Shown here: positions 9,756-18,977 of the stretch, one piece after another
Numbering within the stretch: position 1 is the first letter of the stretch
Layout of the letters: each line of letters starts with the position of its first letter
Assembly: GCA_965202915.1 (NCBI GenBank)
Contig: OZ241847.1
Coordinates: 2,170,001-2,234,000, forward strand
Direction of reading: 5' to 3'
Source: G965202915 sp965202915
GTDB lineage: Bacteria > Pseudomonadota > Gammaproteobacteria > Eutrophobiales > Eutrophobiaceae
DNA: 64,000 nt
Position numbers and translations under genes: made by a program
Notes under the pieces: model-generated
Databases searched by the model: none
Told to the model about the DNA's origin: nothing
The model's input: only the letters and a program-made list of their open reading frames with translations

Positions 9756-10574
9756 TCAGACCTCATTACTGAAGAATAACGAAGTCAACGCCCGCCCCGG
9801 GTCCGGTGCGAGCATAAACGCCTCTCCCACCAGAAAGCCATGCACCTTATTGGCGCGCATCAGTTGCACCTGCTCCCTGGTATGGATACCGCTTTCCGTT
9901 ATTACGATCCGATCGGCAAAGGTATCGCTCAGCAAATCAAGCGTGGTTTGCAGATCGGTTTTAAAGCTATGTAAATCCCGATTATTAATGCCAATAAGCG
10001 GCGTCTCCAGGGTCAACCCCCGTTGCAGTTGTGGTCGATCATGCACCTCTATCAGCACGTCCATATCCAGCTCCATCGCCAGCCCGGCCAGATCCTGCAA
10101 CTGCATATCGCTCAGCATTGCCACGATCAGCAATACACAATCGGCCCCAATTAGCCGCGACTCATAGATCTGGTACGGCTCCATGATAAAATCCTTTCTA
10201 AGCACCGGGATCCCACAGGCGTTTCTGGCATCGGCCAGGTGAGCGTCATCTCCCTGAAAAAACCGCACGTCCGTCAACACCGATATGCACGCGGCATGAT
10301 TATCGGCATAGGAGCGGGCAATTTCCGCGGGCTTAAAATCTTCCCGTATGAGACCTTGACTGGGCGACGCTCTTTTTATTTCCGCAATCACCGCCGGTCG
10401 TTCCCGTTCAATCATAGCCTCGATGGCGCGGCTAAATCCGCGGGTGTCGGTGCCGTCATTCGCCCGCGCCCGGACTTCCTGCAAGGGCCGCCGACGTCGT
10501 TGATGGGCGATCCATTCTTTTTTATATTCCAGGATGGTTGTCAATACGTCGGGAAGGCTATCGATAACACTCAT
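9756..10574 (-). CDS. trpC: Indole-3-glycerol phosphate synthase
   Basis: Converts carboxyphenylamino-deoxyribulose phosphate to indole-3-glycerol phosphate. The protein has 272 residues with the TIM-barrel motifs AEIKRASPSQGLIREDF, ISVLTDVRFFQGDD, LIGINNRDLHSFKTDLQTT and IVITESGIHTREQVQLM. It is a single-function TrpC, not fused to TrpF. Its ATG overlaps the trpD stop by four bases (ATGA type), so translation is coupled. It is the last gene of trpEGDC here; trpB, trpA and trpF are not in the window. Confidence 0.97.
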   Translation of the reverse strand: MSVIDSLPDVLTTILEYKKEWIAHQRRRRPLQEVRARANDGTDTRGFSRAIEAMIERERPAVIAEIKRASPSQGLIREDFKPAEIARSYADNHAACISVLTDVRFFQGDDAHLADARNACGIPVLRKDFIMEPYQIYESRLIGADCVLLIVAMLSDMQLQDLAGLAMELDMDVLIEVHDRPQLQRGLTLETPLIGINNRDLHSFKTDLQTTLDLLSDTFADRIVITESGIHTREQVQLMRANKVHGFLVGEAFMLAPDPGRALTSLFFSNEV

Positions 10575-11596
10575 GCGGTTTTATATCCCTGCGAGGTTCG
10601 CACCAGGCCTTCCAGTTTTTGCTTTGCCGTGCCGGCGCTGATAACCTCATCCGCCTTATTGACCCCTTGTTCCAGGTTCTCGGTTAATCCGGCGGCATAG
10701 ATCACCGCGCCGGCATTCAGGCAGACAATATCCCGGGTCGCCCCGGCCTGATTATTTAAAACCGAGTGTAATTTGCTCAAGCTGTCTTCTATGCCATCGA
10801 CGACCAGCATGCTTAGAGCACGTTGCTCAATACCAAAGTCCGTCGGCGAAATTTTATAACTGCTGATTTCATCGTGATTCAGTTCCACAATCCGGGTCGG
10901 GGCGGAAACGCTGATCTCATCCAGCCCATCATCGGAATGAACCATCAACACGTGCTGGCTACCCAGTTTTTGCAGTACCCGTGCCAGCGGTTCCTGCCAT
11001 TTGGCGTCAAATACCCCTATGACTTGATTGACCACCCCCGCCGGATTGGTCAACGGCCCCAATATATTAAAAAAGCTCCTGATCCCCAGTTCCCGCCGTG
11101 GGCCGACCGCGTGTTTCATCGCCGGATGCAGGGCCGGGGCAAACATAAAGCCGATGCCGACTTCAGCAATGCAAGCGGCCATCTGTTGCGGGCTCAGCTC
11201 CAGATTCACGCCGGCGGCTTCAAGCAGATCGGCACTGCCGCATTTACTGGAAACCGAGCGATTACCGTGTTTCGCCACCTTTGCACCGGCACCGGCGGCG
11301 ACCAGCGCCGCGGCGGTTGAAATATTAAAGGTGTTCGCACCGTCACCGCCGGTGCCGCAAGTATCCACCATATGCTCGGCGTTGATATCGACCCTGGTGC
11401 AGAGTTCACGCATGACCCCGGCGGCCGCGGCGATTTCTTCAACGGTTTCACCCTTCATTTTCAAACCCACCAGAAACGCACCCATTTGCGCCGGCGTGGT
11501 CTGGCCCTGCATGATGGCGAACATAACCTGGCGCATCTCAGCGGCCCGCAGATCGGTATATTCGGTGACCGTTTTTATCGCCGTCCGGATATCCAC
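10571..11596 (-). CDS. trpD: Anthranilate phosphoribosyltransferase
   Basis: Transfers phosphoribose from PRPP to anthranilate. The protein has 341 residues with the PRPP-binding glycine loop VDTCGTGGDGANTFNIST, then AKHGNRSVSSKCGSADLLEA and FMFAPALHPAMKHAVGPRRE. The start is GTG at 11596, sharing one base with the TAG stop of trpG (TAGTG), so the two are translationally coupled. This is the standalone TrpD, as in pseudomonads, not the enterobacterial TrpGD fusion. Confidence 0.97.
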   Translation of the reverse strand: MDIRTAIKTVTEYTDLRAAEMRQVMFAIMQGQTTPAQMGAFLVGLKMKGETVEEIAAAAGVMRELCTRVDINAEHMVDTCGTGGDGANTFNISTAAALVAAGAGAKVAKHGNRSVSSKCGSADLLEAAGVNLELSPQQMAACIAEVGIGFMFAPALHPAMKHAVGPRRELGIRSFFNILGPLTNPAGVVNQVIGVFDAKWQEPLARVLQKLGSQHVLMVHSDDGLDEISVSAPTRIVELNHDEISSYKISPTDFGIEQRALSMLVVDGIEDSLSKLHSVLNNQAGATRDIVCLNAGAVIYAAGLTENLEQGVNKADEVISAGTAKQKLEGLVRTSQGYKTA

Positions 11597-12180
11597 TATC
11601 GTTGCCTGTCGAGAAAGTTTTGCAGCAATTCATGGCCATAGGAGGTCAATATCGATTCCGGATGAAACTGCACCCCGGAGACCGGCAATTGCTTATGTCT
11701 CATCCCCATGATCTCCTCCATATCGCCATTTTCGGTTTGTGTCCAGGCGGTAATTTCCAGGCAATCGGGCAAGGAATCCTTTGCCACCACCAATGAATGG
11801 TAACGGGTCGCGGTGAACGGCATTTCAAAACCGTTAAACAGGCCCTCGTTATTATGATAAATATCGGAGGTTTTCCCATGCATGATCGCATTCGCATGGA
11901 CTATATCGCCGCCGAATACCCGGCCGATCCCCTGGTGACCAAGGCAGACCCCGAGCAGCGGCACCCTGGCCTGAAAATGGTCGATGACGGCCATCGACAA
12001 GCCGGCTTTATCAGGCGTACCCGGCCCCGGCGATATCACGATATAATCCGGTGCAAGTTTTTCAATTTCGTCGATGGTGATTTGATCATTGCGATATACC
12101 GCAATCTCCTGACCCAATTCCCCAAGATATTGCACCAGGTTATAGGTAAAAGAATCATAATTGTCGATCATCAGCAGCAT
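11596..12180 (-). CDS. trpG: Anthranilate synthase component II (glutamine amidotransferase)
   Basis: A 194-residue class I amidotransferase supplying ammonia to TrpE. DNYDSFTYNLVQYLGELG is at the N-terminus, VISPGPGTPDKAGLS forms the oxyanion region, GVCLGHQGIGRVFGG carries the catalytic Cys, and GVQFHPESILTSYG carries the catalytic His/Glu. A Gly replaces the more common Ala in GHQxIG. It sits six bases after trpE. The same family member (PabA-like) can serve folate synthesis, but the position inside trpEGDC argues for tryptophan. Confidence 0.95.
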   Translation of the reverse strand: MLLMIDNYDSFTYNLVQYLGELGQEIAVYRNDQITIDEIEKLAPDYIVISPGPGTPDKAGLSMAVIDHFQARVPLLGVCLGHQGIGRVFGGDIVHANAIMHGKTSDIYHNNEGLFNGFEMPFTATRYHSLVVAKDSLPDCLEITAWTQTENGDMEEIMGMRHKQLPVSGVQFHPESILTSYGHELLQNFLDRQR

Positions 12181-12186
12181 TGCATA

Positions 12187-13686
12187 CTACCCGTCAAATT
12201 GCGTCAACCCGCCGCCGGCCATGCTCGCCGCCGAAAAAATCGCCCGCCCCTTGTTCATGGTTTCCTCCCATTCATTGGCCGGTATAGAATCCGCAACAAT
12301 ACCGGCGCCGGCCTGCACGTACAGGGTATTATCGCGGATCACCGCGGTGCGTATCGCAATCGCGGTATCCATATTGCCGCTCCAGTCCAGGTAGCCCACC
12401 GCACCGGAATACACGCCCCGTTTCACCGGTTCCAGTTCATCGATGATCTCCATCGCCCGGATTTTGGGTGCGCCCGACACCGTACCCGCCGGAAACGTCG
12501 CATACAACACGTCCAACGCAGTCATTCCATTTCTCAGCCTGCCGGTTACATTTGACACCATGTGCATGACGTGTGAATAGCGTTCGATGATCATTTTATC
12601 GGTTAACCTCACCGTGCCCGTTTCCGCCACCCGACCGGTATCATTGCGACTCAGATCTATCAACATTAAATGCTCGGCCAGCTCTTTCGGATCGGCCAGC
12701 AGTTCCTGTTCCCGCATTAGATCTTCGCCCTCGGTCACGCCTCTTGGGCGGGTGCCGGCTATCGGTCTGAGGGTGACGGTATCATCCTCCAATCTGACCA
12801 GCATTTCCGGGGAAGACCCGGCTACCTGAAAATCATCCAGATCCAGATAATACATATACGGAGACGGATTCAGGCAGCGCAACGCCCGGTAAAAATCAAT
12901 CGCCGGCACGTCAAACGGAATGCTGAGACGCTGTGATAATACCACCTGCATCGCGTCACCCTCGCGGATATAATGCTTGATCCGGTCGACCGCGCGTTCA
13001 AAACCTTCGCGGGTAAACCCGGATTTAAAATCCTTTTCGGCGACCGTGCGGTCCAACGGCTCGCCGTAGGGTTTAACCGCGGTGTTGGTGAGCTTGTCTT
13101 TAATCGCGTCAAGCCGTCTAAGCCCGTCCGCATAAGCCTGGTCGCGGGTGAGATCGGCATGCACAATAATAAACAACTTACCGCACAGCTTGTCAAACAC
13201 CACCACCTCTTCGGACACCATTAACAAAATATCGGGAGTCCCCAGGGGATCATCCTTATCCGGGTTGTTCAGCCTCGGCTCAATATAGGCAATGGTATCA
13301 TAGCCAAAATAGCCCACCAGACCACCGCTGAATCGGGGCATGCCGTCGATATCAGGGACATTATACCGCCTCCGCAGGCGGTCGATTTCAGCCAGCGGAT
13401 CGTCACATTGTTTGATCGCAGTTGTATCCCCGCGCTCTATCCATTCCACGCTATTGCCATTAACCCGTATCATGGTGCCGGTCGGCAATCCGATAATCGA
13501 ATAGCGGCCCCATTTTTCCCCGCCCTGAACCGACTCAAACAAATAAGAATAGGACGCATCACAGAGTTTCATATAAGCGCTGAGCGGGGTATCCATATCC
13601 GCCAGCATCGCACACATCAGCGGTATGCGGTTATACCCCTGCTTTGCCAACGCGTTGAATTGTGCCTCTGTAAGGTTTGGCGTCAT
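12187..13686 (-). CDS. trpE: Anthranilate synthase component I
   Basis: A 499-residue chorismate-using enzyme producing anthranilate with TrpG. The C-terminal chorismate-binding domain shows SSPEMLVRLEDDTVTLRPIA, GTRPRGVTEGEDL, LIDLSRNDTGRVAETGTV and YATFPAGTVSGAPKIRAMEI. The N-terminal region contains the feedback element AYMKLCDASYSYLFESVQGG, in which the LLES-like SYLFES segment is where tryptophan binds in characterised TrpE. The 89-base gap before it, after rpe, contains a TATAAT on the minus strand (13744-13749), a possible -10 box. No Trp-rich leader peptide or attenuator is seen. Confidence 0.97.
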   Translation of the reverse strand: MTPNLTEAQFNALAKQGYNRIPLMCAMLADMDTPLSAYMKLCDASYSYLFESVQGGEKWGRYSIIGLPTGTMIRVNGNSVEWIERGDTTAIKQCDDPLAEIDRLRRRYNVPDIDGMPRFSGGLVGYFGYDTIAYIEPRLNNPDKDDPLGTPDILLMVSEEVVVFDKLCGKLFIIVHADLTRDQAYADGLRRLDAIKDKLTNTAVKPYGEPLDRTVAEKDFKSGFTREGFERAVDRIKHYIREGDAMQVVLSQRLSIPFDVPAIDFYRALRCLNPSPYMYYLDLDDFQVAGSSPEMLVRLEDDTVTLRPIAGTRPRGVTEGEDLMREQELLADPKELAEHLMLIDLSRNDTGRVAETGTVRLTDKMIIERYSHVMHMVSNVTGRLRNGMTALDVLYATFPAGTVSGAPKIRAMEIIDELEPVKRGVYSGAVGYLDWSGNMDTAIAIRTAVIRDNTLYVQAGAGIVADSIPANEWEETMNKGRAIFSAASMAGGGLTQFDG

Positions 13687-13775
13687 AAATTCTCAGAATT
13701 CCATAGACCGGGATCACCCGCTGCCCGGCGACAGTCGGAGCATATTATACTCACCACCTGCAACCATATCGGAGC

Positions 13776-14453
13776 TCAGCCGCCCACCCGTGCCAGCTCA
13801 GAGCGCATGGCCGCAATTGTTTTGTGATAATCATCGCTGCCAAAAACTGCCGAACCGGCGACAAAAGTATCCGCGCCCGCCTCGGCGACGCGCCTGAGAT
13901 TTTCCAGCCTGATCCCGCCGTCCACCTGCAGACGAATATCCATGCCGCACTCATCCAGCAGCGCCCGCGCCCTGCATATTTTATGCAAGGTGCTCTCGAG
14001 AAACGAGCGGCCTGCAAATCCCGGATGCACCGACATAAGCAGCACCATATCGACCCTGTCCAGCAGCCTGTCCAAACCATCAAGCGGCACGTCCGGATTA
14101 AACACCAGGCCGGGCCTGCAGCCGGCGTCACGGATCCGTTTCAGGGCATCACCAATATCCTCGCTGGCATCGGGATGCACACTAATATAATCCGCGCCCG
14201 CGTTGATGAAGTCCGGGATTATTTGGTCCACCGGTTTAACCATCAAATGCACGTCCAACACCGCCTTGATTCCATAATCCCGCAATCCCCGCACCACCGT
14301 CGGCCCAAAACTCAGGTTGGGCACATAGTGGTTGTCCATCACGTCAATATGGATAAAATCCGCGCCCGCGTTGAGTACGGTTTGGGTTTCCTCGCCCAGG
14401 CGCGCCATATCCGCGGACAGAATAGAGGGTGCGATAATATAGTCTTTCGTCAT
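13776..14453 (-). CDS. rpe: Ribulose-phosphate 3-epimerase
   Basis: Interconverts ribulose-5-phosphate and xylulose-5-phosphate. A 225-residue TIM barrel with APSILSADMARLGEE, FIHIDVMDNHYVPNLSFGP (metal-binding His and Asp), VHLMVKPVDQIIPDF, VLLMSVHPGFAGRSF and LQVDGGIRLENLRRVAEAGA. In many gammaproteobacteria rpe is followed by gph and then trpE. Here gph is absent and rpe is followed directly by trpE, 89 bases downstream. Confidence 0.97.
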   Translation of the reverse strand: MTKDYIIAPSILSADMARLGEETQTVLNAGADFIHIDVMDNHYVPNLSFGPTVVRGLRDYGIKAVLDVHLMVKPVDQIIPDFINAGADYISVHPDASEDIGDALKRIRDAGCRPGLVFNPDVPLDGLDRLLDRVDMVLLMSVHPGFAGRSFLESTLHKICRARALLDECGMDIRLQVDGGIRLENLRRVAEAGADTFVAGSAVFGSDDYHKTIAAMRSELARVGG

Positions 14454-14572
14454 AAATCCTGAAATGATGCAATCATGTGATCAATGCGCCCACTTTACTT
14501 GATTAGCCGTCGCACCGCCAGCCGGCGGTAAAATAACGCGGCGCTGCTCATGCCGCCGGGCGGATTGCCGGG

Positions 14573-14731
14573 GTGAAGACGGACATCGAGAAACTGCGCC
14601 TGGCCACCCAGGCGGACATAGCCGGGGTGAAGGGGGACATTGCCAACACGGCATCAAGACTGATGCGCTGGATGATCGGTGCCATGATTGCTCAGACTGG
14701 CTTGATCGTCGGGTTAATTAAATTGATCTAA
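14573..14731 (+). pseudogene. Remnant of a DUF1640-like coiled-coil membrane protein
   Basis: A 52-codon reading frame (GTG at 14573, TAA at 14729-14731) reads VKTDIEKLRLATQADIAGVK, then a second coil repeat, then MRWMIGAMIAQTGLIVGLIK. This is the C-terminal pattern of DUF1640/CCDC90-like proteins: repeated K-x-D-I heptads followed by a W-M-I-G-x-M-x-A-Q-T membrane anchor. The N-terminal half is missing and the frame has no ATG, so it is most likely a decayed gene end rather than an intact small protein. Confidence 0.55.
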
Positions 14732-15212
14732 ACTCTCCGGGAATTTCACTATGACGGCTGAACGCCGGTTCGTGCCGGCAAACCGGCCATGCTGAATAGG
14801 CAGAGATAAGCATTTGTGCTGACAGTAGATAGTAGATAATTGATGGCATCGATGGCGATGATGGACACACCGCGAACGCGCCGGATGGAAAAAACACCGA
14901 CCTGCTTGCCGGCTGGATGCCGGTGCTTTTTACCCCCCCGGGGGCCGCAGACCGACGACCCCGATACGCCCTGCCACGATGATTTTCGTACCCTGCGAAG
15001 GCGGCATTTCACATAATGAAGCGGAGAATGCCAAGCCGGAGGATATTGCGGCCGGTGCCAATGTTCTATTGCATGCCGTGTTGACGCTTGCAAGCCGTGA
15101 GTGCCGGGCGGAAACGGCGCCATATCGGCTACCCCCCCATTTGAGGGATTGTTAATGTATTAAATTGTTATTTAATAGTCCTTGAATATCCAATCATACA
15201 GGGAGGCAGCAC
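14732..15212 (+). other. 480-base stretch without a recognisable gene
   Basis: Between the coiled-coil remnant and the TonB receptor I see no convincing reading frame. One imperfect hairpin lies at about 14886-14937: AAAAACACCG on the left and CGGTGCTTTTT on the right with a small internal GCCGG repeat, possibly a terminator. The last 60 bases are AT-rich (TTAATGTATTAAATTGTTATTT) and probably hold the promoter of the receptor gene. Confidence 0.4.
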
Positions 15213-17495
15213 ATGAAAATCTGTTACATTTACCCCGGAATATTGGTCGTAACATTGTTACTGAGCGCCAACGGCGCATTAGCGCAAGAGCTCGAAGAAA
15301 TAACGGTGACGGCCCAGAAGCGCGAACAAAATATCCAGGACGTGCCGATCAGCATTACCGCAATCAGCGGCGACGAAGTAAAAAATCTGGGTTTTAACAG
15401 CGCGGCCGATATTCAATATCAAACGCCGGGCCTGATCGTCTCTTATTCATCCACCAATGCGATTCCCAACTTTGTTCTGCGCGGCGTGGGTTTGAATGAT
15501 TTTACCGCCATTCAAAGCTCCCCGGTTGCCATCCACGTTGATGAAATTTACTACGGCAATTCCACGCTGCTGAATTTTGGGTTGTTCGATCTGGAACGGG
15601 TGGAGGTGCTGAAAGGCCCGCAGGGCACCTTATTTGGACGCAACACAACGGGCGGTGCGGTCAACTTTTTTTCCGCCAAACCAACTGATGAATTTGAAGC
15701 CGACGTCGATATAGGCGTGGCAAATTATGATAACTTTACCGCTGAAGGCTATGTGAGTGGTCCCTTGAGTGAGGCACTGTATGGTCGTTTGTCGGCGATG
15801 GTTGTCCAGCAAGATGGCGGGGCGTTTGATCATCCGGTTCACGGTGAAATCGGTGAGCAGGAAAAATTCGCCGCCCGGGGACAACTATTGTGGGATTTTT
15901 CGGAAAAATTGACCGCCCACCTGACCGTATTTGGTGGCACGGATGAATCCGAAGGCAATCAATATCAAGGTATTCCTGCTTTCCAAAACGATGATAGTTT
16001 TGACAACTGTGACCCGATTTCAACAGGAAATCCTAATTGTTCTTTTGACAGTGGCTCGACAGGGATTGACGACGATGACCCGTTCAGCCTGCAGAGCGGT
16101 ATTATCAACCGCGATGAGATTGACGCTGTTGGCGGTGCGCTTAAAATAGACTATGAGTTGTGGGAAGGACTCACGCTGACCTCGGTCACCGGCTATAATC
16201 AGGTTGACCGCGCGTCCCAGGAAGATGCCGATGGTTCCCCGGTAAGGAATGTCGACGTCGCTTATGAGACCGATTTTGACCAAATCTCCGAAGAATTGCG
16301 CCTGGCCTCGGTCGGCCAGGGCCGCTGGGATTGGACCTTGGGTCTGTATTATTCTTCCGACGAATTGGATGCACCACTGACGGAAACGGATGGTGCCTTT
16401 TTGGATTACCGCCAGAACCATGCTTATACCCTGGAGACTGATTCTTTCGCGGTATTCCTGCATAACGAATTTCGCGTGACCGAGCCTTTGTCCGTGTTTG
16501 GCGGTCTGCGTTACACCATTGAAGATCGAGACTTCAGGGGCGGCACGATTGATGCCAGCGAGCGTGGCATTGACGATTTGTCTGCTACGCCGGGCCCATC
16601 TGCCAGCGGCGATTTTGTCCCCGCAGTTCCTGGGCCTGCCAGGCCTGATGATGAAGTATATCTGGACCGGGGGATCTCGTTTAACGAAGTATCCTGGACT
16701 ATAGGCGCCAGCCTGGACGTTTCCGATCAGGCCATGGTATATGCCAAGATTGCCAATGGCTTCAAAAGCGGCGGCTTCATTGGTGACATCACTGTGCAGC
16801 AGATATTAGAGGCGCCTTATGACGAGGAAACACTGACTGCCTTTGAGATCGGTTTGAAGTCTGACTGGCTGGGTGGTCGCATACGTTGGAATACGTCTTT
16901 GTTCTACTACGATTATGAAGACGTTATACTTACACTGAGTGTCCCAGGTGATGAGCTTGATCCGAACCCGGGGTTTGACCCTTTGATCAATGAGAACGGT
17001 GCTGACGCCGATATCTACGGTCTTGAGTCGGAGCTCTGGTTGCTTCCGACAGAGGGGTTGGATATCAAGTTCGGATTCACCGTGATGGATACGGAGACGT
17101 CCAGAATTGAAACCAGCCCTTATAATGTTATGGAGAGACTGGATGATAGAGAGTTGATTTATGCGCCTAAATTCAGTGCCAATGGACTGGTACGATATGA
17201 AAGGCCTGTTGCCGGCCAATGGTTGGGTTTCGGGCAGTTTGACTTTACCACTCGTACCCGGCACTGGGCTGAAGCAACCAATGATCCCGTCAGTAGAATC
17301 GAAGGATATACCCTGCTCAATGCCAGCATTGGCATAGGATCGCAGAACAACGACTGGCGGGTTTCCCTGTGGGTAAAAAATCTGACGGATGAGGAATATA
17401 CGCAATATATAAACGATCTTTCAGGATTGGGAGCCATTTTGAATACACCCGGTTATCCGCGAACCTTTGGTTTAAATGTGGCCTTTTCAATGTGA
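15213..17495 (+). CDS. TonB-dependent outer-membrane receptor
   Basis: A 760-residue receptor that would import a substrate across the outer membrane using TonB energy. A signal peptide (1-25, ending ANGALAQ) is followed by a TonB box-like EEITVTAQKREQN. The plug domain (about 40-160) holds FVLRGVGLNDFTAIQSSPVA and VEVLKGPQGTLFGRNTTGGA. The beta-barrel ends in YPRTFGLNVAFSM, with the terminal aromatic displaced by one Met. It belongs to the large iron-complex-like group that also takes up organic compounds. The ribosome-binding site GGGAGGCAGCAC precedes ATG 15213. The neighbouring transporter and aminotransferases suggest a nitrogenous organic substrate, which is inference only. Confidence 0.9.
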   Translation: MKICYIYPGILVVTLLLSANGALAQELEEITVTAQKREQNIQDVPISITAISGDEVKNLGFNSAADIQYQTPGLIVSYSSTNAIPNFVLRGVGLNDFTAIQSSPVAIHVDEIYYGNSTLLNFGLFDLERVEVLKGPQGTLFGRNTTGGAVNFFSAKPTDEFEADVDIGVANYDNFTAEGYVSGPLSEALYGRLSAMVVQQDGGAFDHPVHGEIGEQEKFAARGQLLWDFSEKLTAHLTVFGGTDESEGNQYQGIPAFQNDDSFDNCDPISTGNPNCSFDSGSTGIDDDDPFSLQSGIINRDEIDAVGGALKIDYELWEGLTLTSVTGYNQVDRASQEDADGSPVRNVDVAYETDFDQISEELRLASVGQGRWDWTLGLYYSSDELDAPLTETDGAFLDYRQNHAYTLETDSFAVFLHNEFRVTEPLSVFGGLRYTIEDRDFRGGTIDASERGIDDLSATPGPSASGDFVPAVPGPARPDDEVYLDRGISFNEVSWTIGASLDVSDQAMVYAKIANGFKSGGFIGDITVQQILEAPYDEETLTAFEIGLKSDWLGGRIRWNTSLFYYDYEDVILTLSVPGDELDPNPGFDPLINENGADADIYGLESELWLLPTEGLDIKFGFTVMDTETSRIETSPYNVMERLDDRELIYAPKFSANGLVRYERPVAGQWLGFGQFDFTTRTRHWAEATNDPVSRIEGYTLLNASIGIGSQNNDWRVSLWVKNLTDEEYTQYINDLSGLGAILNTPGYPRTFGLNVAFSM

Positions 17496-17501
17496 TCAAT
17501 C

Positions 17502-17540
17502 AAGCCTGAGGTTGTGAAAATCATGCCTCAGGCTTTTTTC
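17502..17540 (+). terminator. Rho-independent terminator after the TonB receptor
   Basis: AAGCCTGAGG (17502-17511) and CCTCAGGCTT (17526-17535) form a perfect 10-bp stem with a 14-base loop, followed by a T run to 17539. It separates the receptor from the transporter gene that begins 40 bases on. Confidence 0.9.
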
Positions 17541-17581
17541 AAAATCACTGATCTCACTGCGATGAAAGAGTAAGCCACCAT

Positions 17582-18936
17582 ATGCCCGCCATCGGTGTTG
17601 AAGTGCTCATCCCCAGCATAGTGGTATTGATTCTGGCGATAATATCCAAACGCACCATCGAACCTTTGTTCGGGGGCGTTATTGTCGGGCTGTTCATGCT
17701 GGATACCAGCCGCATAATGACCCGACTCACTGACACCATGTTGGCGGCCATGACCAACGAAATAGTGGCCTGGGTCATTTTGGCCTGCGGCCTGATGGGC
17801 AGCCTGATTGTATTGCTGATAAAAATTGGCGGGGCGGATGCGTTTGGGAAAATGGTGGCTACCCGTATCCACAGCAGAACCGGCGCCTTGATGGCGGCCT
17901 GGTTGCTGGGATTGACCATCTTTATTGATGACTATCTCAATAGCCTGACAATAAGTTCATCGATGAAAAAAGTGACTGACAGTTTTCGGGTTTCGCGAGA
18001 GATGCTGGCTTACGTCGTGGATTCCACCGCCGCGCCTGTTTGTGTTCTTATTCCGGTGTCCACCTGGGTGGTGTTTTTTATAGCACTGCTGGAAGAAAGC
18101 GCCGGCGTTTCGCATGAGCAGGCGGTAAATCTTTACTTACAGGCAATACCATATATGTTTTATGCCTGGAGCGCGGTGATTATTGTGCCGTTGGTGATCG
18201 CCGGCAAGATCCCTTTGCTTGGCGCGATGAAGACCGCGGAGAAAAATATCAGGCCGATCGAGGCCGGTCCGATTGATGCTGATAAAAACGATACCGCCGG
18301 CGAAAACCTCAAGGGGTTGCGGAAAAGTTTTATTTTAAATTTTCTGGTGCCGATACTCTCACTGATATTTTTCACCTGGTATTTTGATATAGATATTTTG
18401 AAGGGAGTGATCATTACCCTCGGCATAACCATCGTTTTGACGTTCTCTCAAGGGTTGCTTGGATTGGCGGATATCTTCAATACCATAATCGATGGCTTTA
18501 AGTCCATGCTGTTCCCGCTGGGCACGGTTTTTGCCGGATTTACGTTAAGGACGTCAACGATCAATTGGGCCTGACAACTTACGTCATTGATACGGTCGGA
18601 CCGCTTATGACCCCGCTGCTTCTACCGGCGGTCACCTTTGTCACCATGGCTGCGGTTGCTTTTGCGACCGGCTCATTCTGGGGGGTGTTCGCTATCGCAA
18701 TGCCCATCATAATGCCGCTTGCAATTGCCACCGGGGTTGATCTGCCGCTGACAATTGGCGCCGTTATTTCAGCCAGTGTGTTTGGCAGTCACGCTTGTTT
18801 TTTTGGCGATTCGACGGTGCTCTCGGCCCACGGCAGTGGCTGTGGCGTGATGGACCATGCCCTTACGCAGTTACCCTACGTATTGCTGGCGGCGGCAGTC
18901 GCCTGCATCGCATTTGTGCTGGTTGCGGCGCTGTAG
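17582..18936 (+). pseudogene. NhaC-family Na+/H+ antiporter-like transporter, frameshifted
   Basis: Two frames together make one NhaC-type 12-helix transporter of about 450 residues. Frame one (17582-18574) runs to LFPLGTVFAGFTLRTSTINWA and stops. Frame two (in frame from before 18565 to 18936) carries the rest, GLTTYVIDTVGPLMTPLLLP through ISASVFGSHACFFGDSTVLS, the family's C-terminal signature. The break is at TTTACGTTAAGGACGTC (18538-18554). Restoring one A (TTA AAG GAC GTC AAC GAT) gives the continuous F-T-L-K-D-V-N-D-Q-L-G-L. No slippery heptamer or stimulator is visible, so a one-base deletion or a sequencing error is more likely than programmed frameshifting. Relatives next to aminotransferases may carry amino compounds rather than only Na+/H+. 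Confidence 0.85.
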
Positions 18937-18977
18937 GTTATATGTTTAAGATTTGATTTTTATGCACCGGGATTAAA

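Noticed and set aside
13687..13775. Trp attenuator before trpE
   Set aside because: There is no Trp-rich leader peptide and no terminator with a T run; only a small GC hairpin and a possible -10 box.
14749..15123. Minus-strand 124-codon ORF
   Set aside because: Low-complexity, Cys/Gly/Arg-rich translation with no signal or family pattern and no ribosome-binding site.
18538..18574. Programmed frameshift in the NhaC-type gene
   Set aside because: No X-XXY-YYZ slippery site or downstream pseudoknot is visible; a single-base deletion explains it.
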